This document shows, one piece after another, positions 42,737-50,999 of a stretch of 64,000 nucleotides of DNA. The stretch is from NCBI GenBank assembly GCA_023382455.1, contig JAHDVX010000013.1, positions 1 to 64,000 on the forward strand, written 5' to 3'. Each line of letters opens with the position of its first letter. Positions within the stretch are counted from its first letter, which is position 1. The translations under genes were made by a program, and so were the position numbers. This stretch comes from Flavobacteriales bacterium. GTDB lineage: Bacteria > Bacteroidota > Bacteroidia > Flavobacteriales_F > PHOS-HE28. The notes below the pieces were generated by a model. The model saw only the letters and a list, made by a program, of their open reading frames with translations. It did not search any database and was not told the DNA's origin.

Positions 42737-44230
42737 ATGGCAAGCTCGCACCGTATGTTGATCCTCAGCACGCTGGCGTTCACGGTATGCTTCGCGGCGT
42801 GGATGATCAACGGCGTACTGGTCACCTTCCTGGTGGACAACAAAGTGTTCCCGTGGTCGCCGGTGCAGGTCGGGTTCCTACTCGGTGTACCTGTGCTGGT
42901 GGGGGCTGTGATGCGGCTGCCCATAGGCCTGCTCACCGACCGATTCGGCGGGCGCTGGGTGATCTCTGCGATCTTGTTGGTCAGCGCCGTGCCCATGTTC
43001 CTGCTTTCCGGGGCCGATAGCTACGCCGCCTTTCTCTGGCTGAGCATGTTCTTCGGTCTGGCGGGCAGTGCATTCGCCGCGGGAGTGCCGTTCGTGAGCT
43101 TGTGGTATCCGAAGAACAAGCAGGGAACGGCCTTGGGGATATTCGGAGCGGGCAATCTAGGCGCCTCGCTGACCACGCTCATCGCTCCCACGCTTTTGGA
43201 CCGGTTGACACTTCAAGGCACTGAAATGGACGGCTGGCGGGCATTACCGCAGCTTTATGCCGCCATCATGGCAGCCACGGGAATCATCTTTTTTGCGGCA
43301 ACGCGGAACAGGACACCGGCGGCCATGATGAGCCTGGCGCAGCGGCTCGCACCGCTGCGGGACATGCGGGTGTGGCGCTATGGATGCTTCTACTTCCTGG
43401 TGTTCGGTGGGTTTGTGGCCCTTGCCCAATGGTTGATCCCCTACTATGTGAACGTTTACAGCCTGTCCATAGTAGCAGCGGGCTTCATGGCCACGGCATT
43501 CAGCTTGCCCTCCGGCTTGGTCCGCATGGTAGGCGGGTGGCTGGCCGACAGGGTAGGTGCGCGGAAGTTGCTCACCCGGGTGTTCTGGGTTTGCCTGGTG
43601 GCCATGCTGGTGCTGCTGCCGCCCCGTATGGAGATCCTGGCTCCCGGCGAGGGCATCATTGCGCGCAATGCCGGGGTGGTCACGGAGCTCACGGCGGAGG
43701 AGATCGTGGTGGATGACGCACGGTATCAGCTCAAATGCAAGGGAGGGAAGGATTCCGGGACGATCCTCTATTATGGGGTGCACCGCGACCAGGAGGATTT
43801 CCTGTTGCTGCCGAACACCTCCTTCTGGCACGAGCCGCGGGTGCGCTTGGGTGATCCGGTGTCCAAGGGACAGTTGCTGGCGAAGGGAGCCACCCACATC
43901 TATTTCCAGGCCAACATTTGGATCTTCTTCAGTTTGGTGTTCCTCATCGGGATCATGATGGGCATGGGGAGTGCCGCCGTGTTCAAGCACGTGGCGGAGG
44001 ATTTCCCGACGAACATTGGCACCGTGGGCGGCATCGTTGGCGTGTTGGGTGGGCTGGGCGGTTTCTTCGGCCCGTTGCTCTTTGGGGCGCTGCTGAAAGC
44101 CACCGGCGTGTGGACCACATGCTGGCTTATACTGGCAGTGGCCACGGTAGGCTGCATCTGGTGGCAGCGAATTCCGGACCGTCCAGCGCACATGGGAGGC
44201 CAACAGCCGGTGAACCATGCAACAGCGTAA
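42737..44230 (+). CDS. narK: Nitrate/nitrite MFS transporter with inserted soluble domain
   Basis: 497 residues from the ATG at 42737; a GTG at 42671 would place the start between the -7 box and the FNR site and is rejected. The first half is a normal NarK/NNP transporter (AAWMINGVLVTFLV, RLPIGLLTDRFGGR, GNLGASLTTLIAPTL). Between two later helices, residues about 299-388, there is a soluble insert (GVVTELTAEEIVVDD, VRLGDPVSKGQLLAKG) with a barrel-sandwich look. The last helices resume at IWIFFSLVFLIGIMMG and include the second nitrate signature-like GTVGGIVGVLGGLGGF. It overlaps the next gene by 14 bp. Confidence 0.9.
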   Translation: MASSHRMLILSTLAFTVCFAAWMINGVLVTFLVDNKVFPWSPVQVGFLLGVPVLVGAVMRLPIGLLTDRFGGRWVISAILLVSAVPMFLLSGADSYAAFLWLSMFFGLAGSAFAAGVPFVSLWYPKNKQGTALGIFGAGNLGASLTTLIAPTLLDRLTLQGTEMDGWRALPQLYAAIMAATGIIFFAATRNRTPAAMMSLAQRLAPLRDMRVWRYGCFYFLVFGGFVALAQWLIPYYVNVYSLSIVAAGFMATAFSLPSGLVRMVGGWLADRVGARKLLTRVFWVCLVAMLVLLPPRMEILAPGEGIIARNAGVVTELTAEEIVVDDARYQLKCKGGKDSGTILYYGVHRDQEDFLLLPNTSFWHEPRVRLGDPVSKGQLLAKGATHIYFQANIWIFFSLVFLIGIMMGMGSAAVFKHVAEDFPTNIGTVGGIVGVLGGLGGFFGPLLFGALLKATGVWTTCWLILAVATVGCIWWQRIPDRPAHMGGQQPVNHATA

Positions 44231-45314
44231 GGCCCCCCTTCCGGGAACAGTACTGCTGGCGAACATGCGTGACGGCATCCGTCAACTCGCACCTTCCTAT
44301 TTCGGGATGGTGATGGCCACGGGCATCGTCTCCAATGCCGCGCACCTGTTGCACATGCCCTTGATAGCCATGGCACTGTTCCGGTTGAACATGGCCGCGT
44401 ACGCCGTGCTTTGGGCCTGCACCATCCTGCGGTTGCTGTACCACGGTCGGGAACTCCGCAACGACCTCTTCGACCATGCGAAAGGCCCCGGGTTCTTCAC
44501 GGCCGTGGCCGCCACATGCATCCTCGGCATGCAGTTCATCCTGCTTCAGGGTGATTTCCGCACCGCTGCGATCCTGTGGGCCGCCGCCGTGGTTCTCTGG
44601 TTGTTGATCACCTACACCATTTTCGCCACGTTCACCGTGAAGGAGAACAAGCCGGGGCTTTCCGAAGGGATCAACGGTGCATGGCTGCTGGCCGTGGTGT
44701 CCACGCAGGCATTGGCCGTGCTCAGCGCCAAGCTCTCCGAGCATTTCGAAACCCATCGCCTCATCCTGAATTTCTTCGCCTTCTCCATGTGGCTCTGGGG
44801 CGGCATGCAGTACATCTGGATGATCTCCCTGATCTTCTACCGCTACACCTTTTTCAAATTCTCCCCCGGGGATCTTTCCCCGCCGTATTGGATCAACATG
44901 GGCGCCATGGCCATCTCCACCTTGGCCGGCTCATTGCTCATCATCAACACCCCGCATGCACCTTTCCTGCTGTCCACCCTGGCCTTCCTCAAGGGCTTCA
45001 CGGTCTTCTACTGGGCCACTGGCACCTGGTGGATCCCCATGCTGGTGATCCTCGCCTTCTGGCGCCACGTGCGAAAACGGTTCCCGCTCGCCTATGATCC
45101 GCTCTATTGGGGCGCGGTATTCCCCTTGGGCATGTACACCGCTTGCACCCATGAGATGGCCGAAGCCATGGACCTTTGGTTCCTGAAGCCCCTGCCCATG
45201 TACTTCATCTACGTGGCGTTGACGGCGTGGGGGCTCACCTTCTTCGGCTTCGTGCGCCATTTCACAAGGCTCCTGCTCAAACCGGTTGATCAACTTCCCG
45301 GCTTGGGCAAATAA
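44217..45314 (+). CDS. TDT/SLAC1-type transporter
   Basis: 365 residues with about ten predicted membrane helices. It belongs to the tellurite-resistance/dicarboxylate (TehA, SLAC1) channel family: PSYFGMVMATGIVSNAA at the N-terminus is the typical first helix and GTWWIPMLVILAFWRHV a later one. The family carries small anions in other organisms. It overlaps narK by 14 bp, so it is co-translated and presumably moves an anion linked to nitrate respiration; the substrate is unknown. Confidence 0.82.
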   Translation: MQQRKAPLPGTVLLANMRDGIRQLAPSYFGMVMATGIVSNAAHLLHMPLIAMALFRLNMAAYAVLWACTILRLLYHGRELRNDLFDHAKGPGFFTAVAATCILGMQFILLQGDFRTAAILWAAAVVLWLLITYTIFATFTVKENKPGLSEGINGAWLLAVVSTQALAVLSAKLSEHFETHRLILNFFAFSMWLWGGMQYIWMISLIFYRYTFFKFSPGDLSPPYWINMGAMAISTLAGSLLIINTPHAPFLLSTLAFLKGFTVFYWATGTWWIPMLVILAFWRHVRKRFPLAYDPLYWGAVFPLGMYTACTHEMAEAMDLWFLKPLPMYFIYVALTAWGLTFFGFVRHFTRLLLKPVDQLPGLGK

Positions 45315-45315
45315 A

Positions 45316-45327
45316 TGATACAGGTCA
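45316..45327 (+). promoter_or_regulatory. FNR-like site 4 upstream of the hemerythrin gene
   Basis: TGATACAGGTCA, centre 45321.5, begins 1 bp after the transporter stop. A TAACTTG -7-like box lies at 45350-45356 and the ATG at 45401, 79 nt from the centre, in line with sites 2 and 3. Confidence 0.62.
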
Positions 45328-45400
45328 TATTCCCGGTTGCAGTGGAAACTAACTTGCGAGGGCGCCGCGAGATCCCAGAACCAATAGCTTTTCATAACCT

Positions 45401-46108
45401 ATGAAGATCATCGACCCCACCACCGGCAAGCGCATCGACGGTCGGGGGGCCAGCGAGCTGGACCTGAAGAAGCTGAAGCACACCGACCCGCTCCAGCGTG
45501 AAGTGGAGAAGGAGATCAACGCCTCGGAACACTCGCCCATGGACCCGCCGGACGCCTACGGCGGCCAGGTGATCGACGCGGTGGCCTATGAGGAGATGCC
45601 CGCCTTGCTGCAGCGCTACATGGACGAGCACCGCAAGGCCGAGGCGCAGATCCATGCCTTCGAGGAGGCCATGGCCCGGTACAAGGAAACGGGCTATAAG
45701 CTGGACCCGTCCATCAACGAGACCTTCCGCGCCTTCTTCACCTTCTTCGATGACAAGGTGCTGGACCACAACCGGCGCGAGGAGCGCCAGCTCTTCCCGT
45801 TGCTGCACCGGCGACTGGTGGAGAGCGGCGAGCGCAGCACCGGCCCGGCACCCACCACCGCCGTGGACCTCATGGAGGACGACCACGTGAAGTTCATCCA
45901 GCTCGGCGCCCTGGCCTTCAACCTGCTGGGCCTGGCCGCCCGCCTGCCCGACGACCGCTCGGCGATGTTCACCTACGACGCCGCCTACGACGCCTCGCGC
46001 GAGCTCACCGAGGCGCTGCGCCTGCACATCCACCGCGAGGACAACATCCTGTTCCCGCTGGCCTGCAAGCTGATCGACCGCGCGGAGATGGACCGCCTGG
46101 CCTCCTGA
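45401..46108 (+). CDS. Hemerythrin-domain protein
   Basis: 235 residues, soluble. A helical hemerythrin-like bundle is supported by the spaced ligands in MDEHRKAEAQ, DHNRREERQLFP, MEDDHVKF and HIHREDNILFPLA. Such di-iron proteins bind oxygen or nitric oxide, or help repair Fe-S clusters. Its own FNR-like site suggests a role in nitrosative stress during nitrate respiration. moaA starts 5 bp downstream. Confidence 0.85.
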   Translation: MKIIDPTTGKRIDGRGASELDLKKLKHTDPLQREVEKEINASEHSPMDPPDAYGGQVIDAVAYEEMPALLQRYMDEHRKAEAQIHAFEEAMARYKETGYKLDPSINETFRAFFTFFDDKVLDHNRREERQLFPLLHRRLVESGERSTGPAPTTAVDLMEDDHVKFIQLGALAFNLLGLAARLPDDRSAMFTYDAAYDASRELTEALRLHIHREDNILFPLACKLIDRAEMDRLAS

Positions 46109-46113
46109 ACCGC

Positions 46114-47127
46114 ATGAGCATGGACGTCCCCGCCACCACATTGACGGACCGCTTCGGCCGGAGGCACGACTACCTACGCATCTCCCTCACCGAGCGCTGC
46201 AACATGCGCTGCACCTACTGCATGCCCGAGGAGGGCATCCCCCTGCGGCCCCGCGAGCAGTTCATGCGCCAGCAGGAGGTGCTGGCCATCGCCGAAGTGT
46301 TCGCCGGTCTCGGGGTGCGCAAGGTGCGCCTCACCGGCGGCGAGCCCCTGGTGCGGCGCGATGCGGAGGCCATCATCCGCGGACTGGCGCGGCTCCCCAT
46401 GGAACTGGCCATCACCACCAACGGCGTGCTGGTGGACCGCTTCATGACCGCCTTCCACGCAGCGGGCCTGCGCAAGGTGAACGTGAGCCTGGACAGCCTG
46501 CGCCCCCAACGCGTGGCCGCCATCACCCGCCGGGACCACCACCGGCAGGTGATGGGCAACATCGAACTGCTGCACCGTGAAGGCTTCGACCTGAAGGTGA
46601 ACACGGTGCTGTTGCGCGGAGTGAACGACGACGAGATAGCCGACTTCGTGCAATGGGGCGCGGACCATGGCATCCCGGTGCGCTTCATCGAGTTCATGCC
46701 CTTCGACGGCAACCGGTGGAACCTGGAGCGCACCGTGCCCCAGGCGGAGGTGCTGCGCACGCTGCGCGAACACTTCGGGGAGGACGCATTGGAGCCTGTA
46801 CTCGGCGAGGCGCACGACACCGCCCGCCACTACCGGCTGCGCGGTGCCACGGCCACCTTCGGCATCATCGCCTCGGTGAGCAACCCCTTCTGCGACAACT
46901 GCAACCGCCTGCGCCTCACCGCCGACGGCAAACTGAAGAACTGCCTCTTCGCCGGCACCGAGACCGACCTGCTCGCCGCCCACCGGCGCGGGGAGGACAT
47001 CGTGCCGGTGATCCTTCGCAGCGTGCTGCACAAGGCCCGCCGCCGCGGAGGCATGGAAGAGCTGGAACAGTTGAGCGACCCCGCGCTGCACGGCGCCAAC
47101 CGTGCCATGGTGGCCATCGGTGGGTGA
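46114..47127 (+). CDS. moaA: GTP 3',8-cyclase (molybdenum cofactor synthesis)
   Basis: 337 residues. A radical-SAM cluster motif CNMRCTYC (about residues 29-36), the second 4Fe-4S site CDNCNR with a later Cys in LKNCLF, and the C-terminal Gly-Gly end identify MoaA. It makes the first Moco intermediate from GTP with MoaC. Placed directly after the hemerythrin gene, probably cotranscribed, so that cofactor supply follows NarG demand. Confidence 0.95.
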   Translation: MSMDVPATTLTDRFGRRHDYLRISLTERCNMRCTYCMPEEGIPLRPREQFMRQQEVLAIAEVFAGLGVRKVRLTGGEPLVRRDAEAIIRGLARLPMELAITTNGVLVDRFMTAFHAAGLRKVNVSLDSLRPQRVAAITRRDHHRQVMGNIELLHREGFDLKVNTVLLRGVNDDEIADFVQWGADHGIPVRFIEFMPFDGNRWNLERTVPQAEVLRTLREHFGEDALEPVLGEAHDTARHYRLRGATATFGIIASVSNPFCDNCNRLRLTADGKLKNCLFAGTETDLLAAHRRGEDIVPVILRSVLHKARRRGGMEELEQLSDPALHGANRAMVAIGG

Positions 47128-47161
47128 GGGTGGGCTCCGGCGTCCCAACGCGGACCGGACC

Positions 47162-47169
47162 TAATTTCG
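47162..47169 (+). promoter_or_regulatory. Putative -7 box of gldA
   Basis: TAATTTCG, one mismatch to TAnnTTTG, ends 5 bp before the ATG at 47175. A transcript from here would be almost leaderless. No clear -33 box. Confidence 0.35.
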
Positions 47170-47174
47170 CCCCC

Positions 47175-48083
47175 ATGTCCATCTCCGTCCGCCACGTCAC
47201 CAAGCAGTACGGCGCCCAAAAGGCGCTGGACGATGTTTCCTTCGAGATCGGCGGAAGCCAGGTGGTGGGCTTCCTCGGTCCGAACGGGGCGGGCAAGAGC
47301 ACCATGATGAAGATCCTCACCTGCTTTTTGCCGCCCACCAGCGGCAATGCCAGCGTGTGCGGCTTCGACATCCGTGAGGCCAGCATGGACGTGCGCCGAA
47401 ACGTGGGCTACCTGCCGGAGCACAACCCGCTGTACACGGACATGTATGTTCGCGAGTACCTCGAGTTCACCGCCGGGATGTACGGCCTGGCGAACAAGGC
47501 GGCCCGTGTGAAGGAGATGATCGGCACCGTGGGCCTGGAGCGGGAACAGCACAAGAAGATCGGCGCCCTCAGCAAGGGATACCGCCAACGCGTGGGCCTG
47601 GCCCAGGCCATGATCCACGACCCCAAAGTGCTCATCCTGGACGAGCCCACCAGCGGCTTGGACCCCAACCAGCTGGAGGAGATCCGTGGCCTGATCAGGC
47701 AGCTTGGCGAGGAGCGCACCGTGATGCTCAGTACGCACATCATGCAGGAGGTGGAGGCCATCTGCAGCCGCGTCATCATCATCAACCAGGGGCGCATCGT
47801 GGCGGACGACCATGCCGGGCACATCCGTGGCCTGGGCGGTGGCCGGCAGGCCATCCTGGTGGAATTCGATGGCCGCGTCCGCAGCGATGAGCTGCAAGCA
47901 CTGCCCGGCGTGGTGGGCGTGGAGCGCGGCGAGGGCAACACGTGGACGCTCACTTATGATGCGGAGCACGACATCCGCCCCGTACTTTTCCAGTTTGCCG
48001 TGGACAAAGGTGTGAAGGTGCTCACCCAGCAGCGTGTGGAGCGCGACCTGGAAAGCGTCTTCAAGGAGCTCACCGGCAAGTGA
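47175..48083 (+). CDS. gldA: ABC transporter ATP-binding protein, GldA-like
   Basis: 302 residues from the ATG at 47175. Walker A GPNGAGKST, the Q-loop region GYLPEHNPLY, signature LSKGYRQRVGLAQA, Walker B VLILDEPTSGLDPNQ and the switch His in STHIMQEVE are all present. The C-terminal ~80 residues match the extension of Bacteroidota GldA, the ATPase linked to gliding motility with GldF/GldG. Those partners are not next to it here. Confidence 0.85.
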   Translation: MSISVRHVTKQYGAQKALDDVSFEIGGSQVVGFLGPNGAGKSTMMKILTCFLPPTSGNASVCGFDIREASMDVRRNVGYLPEHNPLYTDMYVREYLEFTAGMYGLANKAARVKEMIGTVGLEREQHKKIGALSKGYRQRVGLAQAMIHDPKVLILDEPTSGLDPNQLEEIRGLIRQLGEERTVMLSTHIMQEVEAICSRVIIINQGRIVADDHAGHIRGLGGGRQAILVEFDGRVRSDELQALPGVVGVERGEGNTWTLTYDAEHDIRPVLFQFAVDKGVKVLTQQRVERDLESVFKELTGK

Positions 48084-48210
48084 TGGAGCACACCATTGCC
48101 GTGTGCACCCAGTGATTCCCAAGGTGGATGGCCGGCGGTGCCATCATCCCGCTTAAACCCGTTTCTTTGCGCTCCGTTCTCCGGTTGAACGTCCGAACCA
48201 GACACCTTAC

Positions 48211-49470
48211 ATGCCTTACCTCTTCACCTCCGAAAGCGTCAGCGAGGGCCACCCCGACAAGGTAGCCGACCAGATCAGCGACGCCCTCATCGACCACTTC
48301 CTGGCCTTCGACCCGCAGAGCAAGGTGGCTTGCGAAACCCTGGTGACCACCGGGCAGGTGGTGCTGGCCGGCGAGGTGAAGAGCGAAGCATATCTGGACG
48401 TGCAGCAGATCGCCCGCGACGTGATCAAGCGCATCGGCTACACCCGCAGCGACCTCATGTTCGAGGCGGACTCCTGCGGGGTGTTCAGCGCCATCCACGA
48501 GCAAAGCCCGGACATCAACCAGGGCGTGGTGCGCAAGAAGCCCGAAGACCAGGGCGCGGGCGACCAGGGCATGATGTTCGGCTACGCCTGCCGCGACACC
48601 GACACCTACATGCCCTTGGCCTTGGAATTGAGCCACCTGCTGCTGAAGGAGCTGGCTGCGATCCGCCGCGAGAAGAACAGCAAGATGCCCTACTTGCGGC
48701 CCGATGCCAAGAGCCAGGTGACCATCGAGTACAACGACGACCACACGCCCAAGCGCATCGACGCCATCGTGATCAGCACCCAGCACGATGAATTCGACAC
48801 CGAGGCCAAAATGCTGGCCCGCATCAAGAAGGACGTGATCGAGATCCTCATCCCCCGCGTGAAGAAACAGCTGCCCAAGCGCGTACAGGCCCTGTTCAAC
48901 GACAAGATCACCTACCACGTGAACCCCACCGGCAAATTCGTGATCGGCGGACCGCACGGCGACACCGGCCTCACCGGCCGCAAGATCATCGTGGACACCT
49001 ACGGCGGCAAGGGCGCCCACGGCGGCGGGGCCTTCAGCGGCAAGGACCCCAGCAAGGTGGACCGCAGCGCGGCATACGCGGCGCGCCACGTGGCCAAGAA
49101 CCTGGTGGCGGCCGGCGTTTGCGACGAGGTGTTGGTGCAGGTGGCCTACGCCATCGGCGTGGCCAAGCCGGTGGGCTTCTACGTGAACACCTACGGCACC
49201 GCCAAGGTGAAGATGAACGACGGGGCCATCGCCAAGACCCTGGCCGGCATGAAGGAGTTCGACATGCGGCCCTACGCCATCGAGACCCGCTTCCGGCTGC
49301 GCACGCCCATCTACAGTGAAACCGCCGCCTACGGGCACATGGGCCGCACGCCTCGCACGGTGACCAAGAAGTTCGACAACGCCGGCAAGAAGGCCTCCCT
49401 CCAAGTGAAATTGTTCCCTTGGGAGGAGCTGGATGCCGTACCTGCCGTGAAGAAGGCCTTCGGACTGTGA
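48211..49470 (+). CDS. metK: S-adenosylmethionine synthase
   Basis: 419 residues. It makes SAM from methionine and ATP. Motifs: [17 protein letters not shown] at the N-terminus, [12 protein letters not shown], and [19 protein letters not shown], the P-loop-like signature. Length fits the Bacteroidota type. The 127 bp upstream carry small hairpins (48088-48106 and 48128-48145) but no recognised SAM riboswitch. Confidence 0.96.
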   Translation: MPYLFTSESVSEGHPDKVADQISDALIDHFLAFDPQSKVACETLVTTGQVVLAGEVKSEAYLDVQQIARDVIKRIGYTRSDLMFEADSCGVFSAIHEQSPDINQGVVRKKPEDQGAGDQGMMFGYACRDTDTYMPLALELSHLLLKELAAIRREKNSKMPYLRPDAKSQVTIEYNDDHTPKRIDAIVISTQHDEFDTEAKMLARIKKDVIEILIPRVKKQLPKRVQALFNDKITYHVNPTGKFVIGGPHGDTGLTGRKIIVDTYGGKGAHGGGAFSGKDPSKVDRSAAYAARHVAKNLVAAGVCDEVLVQVAYAIGVAKPVGFYVNTYGTAKVKMNDGAIAKTLAGMKEFDMRPYAIETRFRLRTPIYSETAAYGHMGRTPRTVTKKFDNAGKKASLQVKLFPWEELDAVPAVKKAFGL

Positions 49471-49547
49471 GCCTCGCCCGGACCGGTTCGCCGGTCCACG
49501 GGGCAGGCCGACCATGGTGGGAAGGAAACCCGAATACCTGACCATTA

Positions 49548-49578
49548 TTTGGCCATTCACAAAGAACCCTTACCTTCG
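49548..49578 (+). promoter_or_regulatory. Promoter of rplU-rpmA
   Basis: TTTG (49548-49551), a 19-nt spacer, then TACCTTCG (49571-49578), one base away from the Bacteroidota consensus TTTG-N19-TAnnTTTG. The rplU ATG follows at 49599. Confidence 0.65.
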
Positions 49579-49598
49579 CAGCCCATTTTTCAGGAACC

Positions 49599-50126
49599 AT
49601 GTACGCCATCGTAGAGATCGCCGGCCAGCAGTTCAAGGTGCAGGCCCCGCAAAAACTGAAGGTTCACCGCCTCGAACTGGAGGAAGGCAAGCACGTGGAG
49701 CTCGGCAACGTGCTCCTGGTGAGCGATGGCTCCAAGACCAGCGTGGGCACCCCCGTGGTGGATGGCGCCCGGATCGCCGCCAAGGTGCTGTCCCACAGCA
49801 AGGGCGACAAGGTCCTGGTGGGCAAGAAGAAGCGCCGCAAGGGCTTCCAAAAGCTGAACGGCCATCGCCAATACCTCACCGAGCTGTGGGTGGAGGCCAT
49901 CCTGGCCAAGGGTGAGAAGTTCGATGCCAGCAAGAGCACGGCCCCGAAGGTGGTACCCTACACCCCTCCGGTGAAGAAGACCCGGGCCACCGAGGAGGCC
50001 GCCCCGGCCAAGAAGGCCCCGGTGAAGAAGGCCGCCGCCAAGAAGGCAGCCCCCGCCAAGGCCAAGGCCGCCCCGAAGAAGGCCGCCGCCAAGAAGGCAG
50101 CCCCGAAAAAGGACGACAAGAAGTAA
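49599..50126 (+). CDS. rplU: Ribosomal protein L21 with basic C-terminal tail
   Basis: 175 residues. The first ~102 are a normal L21 (MYAIVEIAGQQFKVQ, KKKRRKGFQKLNGHRQYLTELWV). The remaining ~70 form a Lys/Ala/Pro tail with repeats of KKAAAKKAAPAK type, resembling histone H1-like tails and probably disordered. It is followed by rpmA after 58 bp, the usual order. Confidence 0.95.
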   Translation: MYAIVEIAGQQFKVQAPQKLKVHRLELEEGKHVELGNVLLVSDGSKTSVGTPVVDGARIAAKVLSHSKGDKVLVGKKKRRKGFQKLNGHRQYLTELWVEAILAKGEKFDASKSTAPKVVPYTPPVKKTRATEEAAPAKKAPVKKAAAKKAAPAKAKAAPKKAAAKKAAPKKDDKK

Positions 50127-50184
50127 CTCCTCGACTGCGCTCGGAGTGACATTCCCTTAAGTAGACAGACAAGATCCATTAGCG

Positions 50185-50454
50185 ATGGCACACAAGAAAG
50201 GTGAAGGCAGTACCCAGAACGGCCGCGAGTCGCACTCGAAACGGCTCGGCGTGAAGATCCCCGGCGGCAGCATCGCGGTGGCCGGCAACATCATCGTGCG
50301 CCAGCGCGGCACCAAGCACAACCCCGGCAAGAACGTGGGTATCGGTGTGGACCACACCCTCTACGCACTGGTGGACGGCACCGTGGAGTTTCGCCGCAAG
50401 CGCGACAACAAGAGCTACGTGAGCGTGATCCCGGCCGAAGGTGCCGCGAACTGA
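50185..50454 (+). CDS. rpmA: Ribosomal protein L27
   Basis: 89 residues. [24 protein letters not shown] followed by [19 protein letters not shown] is the standard L27 pattern near the peptidyl transferase centre. There is no cleaved Firmicutes-type leader. A strong terminator follows 28 bp after the stop. Confidence 0.97.
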   Translation: MAHKKGEGSTQNGRESHSKRLGVKIPGGSIAVAGNIIVRQRGTKHNPGKNVGIGVDHTLYALVDGTVEFRRKRDNKSYVSVIPAEGAAN

Positions 50455-50482
50455 ACCGATCAGGCTTCCTGATGCGTCATGC

Positions 50483-50514
50483 AAGGCCTCCCGGACGGGA
50501 GGCCTTGTTTTTTT
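50483..50514 (+). terminator. Rho-independent terminator of rplU-rpmA
   Basis: AAGGCCTCCC and GGGAGGCCTT form a 10-bp stem with a 4-nt loop, immediately followed by G and a T-run. Confidence 0.88.
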
Positions 50515-50999
50515 GAAGGACCAAGGCCGCACCGTCAGTAGGGCCAAACTGGTCGCCGCAGGCAGGTGGGGCAATATGAAAACTTGGCAGGACGGGCTGG
50601 ATGGCGGGAAGTAATTCCCCATGGACCGGAATCGAAAGGGCCACCTCGCGAGGGTGGCCCTTTTTTGTTGCCTCCCTGTTGGTGTCATGAGCCTGAACCG
50701 CCCAATGGCGCCATGAGCAAATGGGAGGTCCGGATGGAAAAGAACATGCTTGGGGCGGCAGTGCACCTGATTCCGCGTCTTGTGGATCTTGGAACGCACA
50801 GCTAAGTTTACCATACCTTTCCGTGCACGATCAAACCGGCCTCGTTTAAGCAATCCTCACCGATGAAAGCTGGCCTTCCCCTGTCCATCCCGGCCAAGGG
50901 CCAGCGCTTGTATGCGGGATCCGCCCGTATTGCCTGTATCGTGACCCCACCCAGGCAATTTTTTCATGACGTCCTAAACACCCGAAAATCTTCCTCGAG
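50515..50999. other. 485-bp gene-free stretch with a second terminator
   Basis: No supported gene. The stretch 50515-50637 ends in its own terminator (50638-50666), so a short independent RNA may be made there. The part 50790-50999 is AT-richer and probably carries the promoter of the repeat protein at 51000 (an ATACCTTTC text near 50812 is one option). No tRNA was found. Confidence 0.5.
50638..50666 (+). terminator. Second rho-independent terminator
   Basis: GGGCCACC (50638-50645) and GGTGGCCC (50653-50660) form an 8-bp stem followed by six T. It lies 124 bp beyond the rpmA terminator with no coding sequence in between. Confidence 0.8.

Noticed and set aside
48084-48210. SAM riboswitch before metK
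   Set aside because: Only two small hairpins are visible; no conserved SAM-I, SAM-II or SAM-IV core could be recognised.
50566-50805. 79-codon frame after rpmA
   Set aside because: It runs through a strong rho-independent terminator and has no recognisable features.
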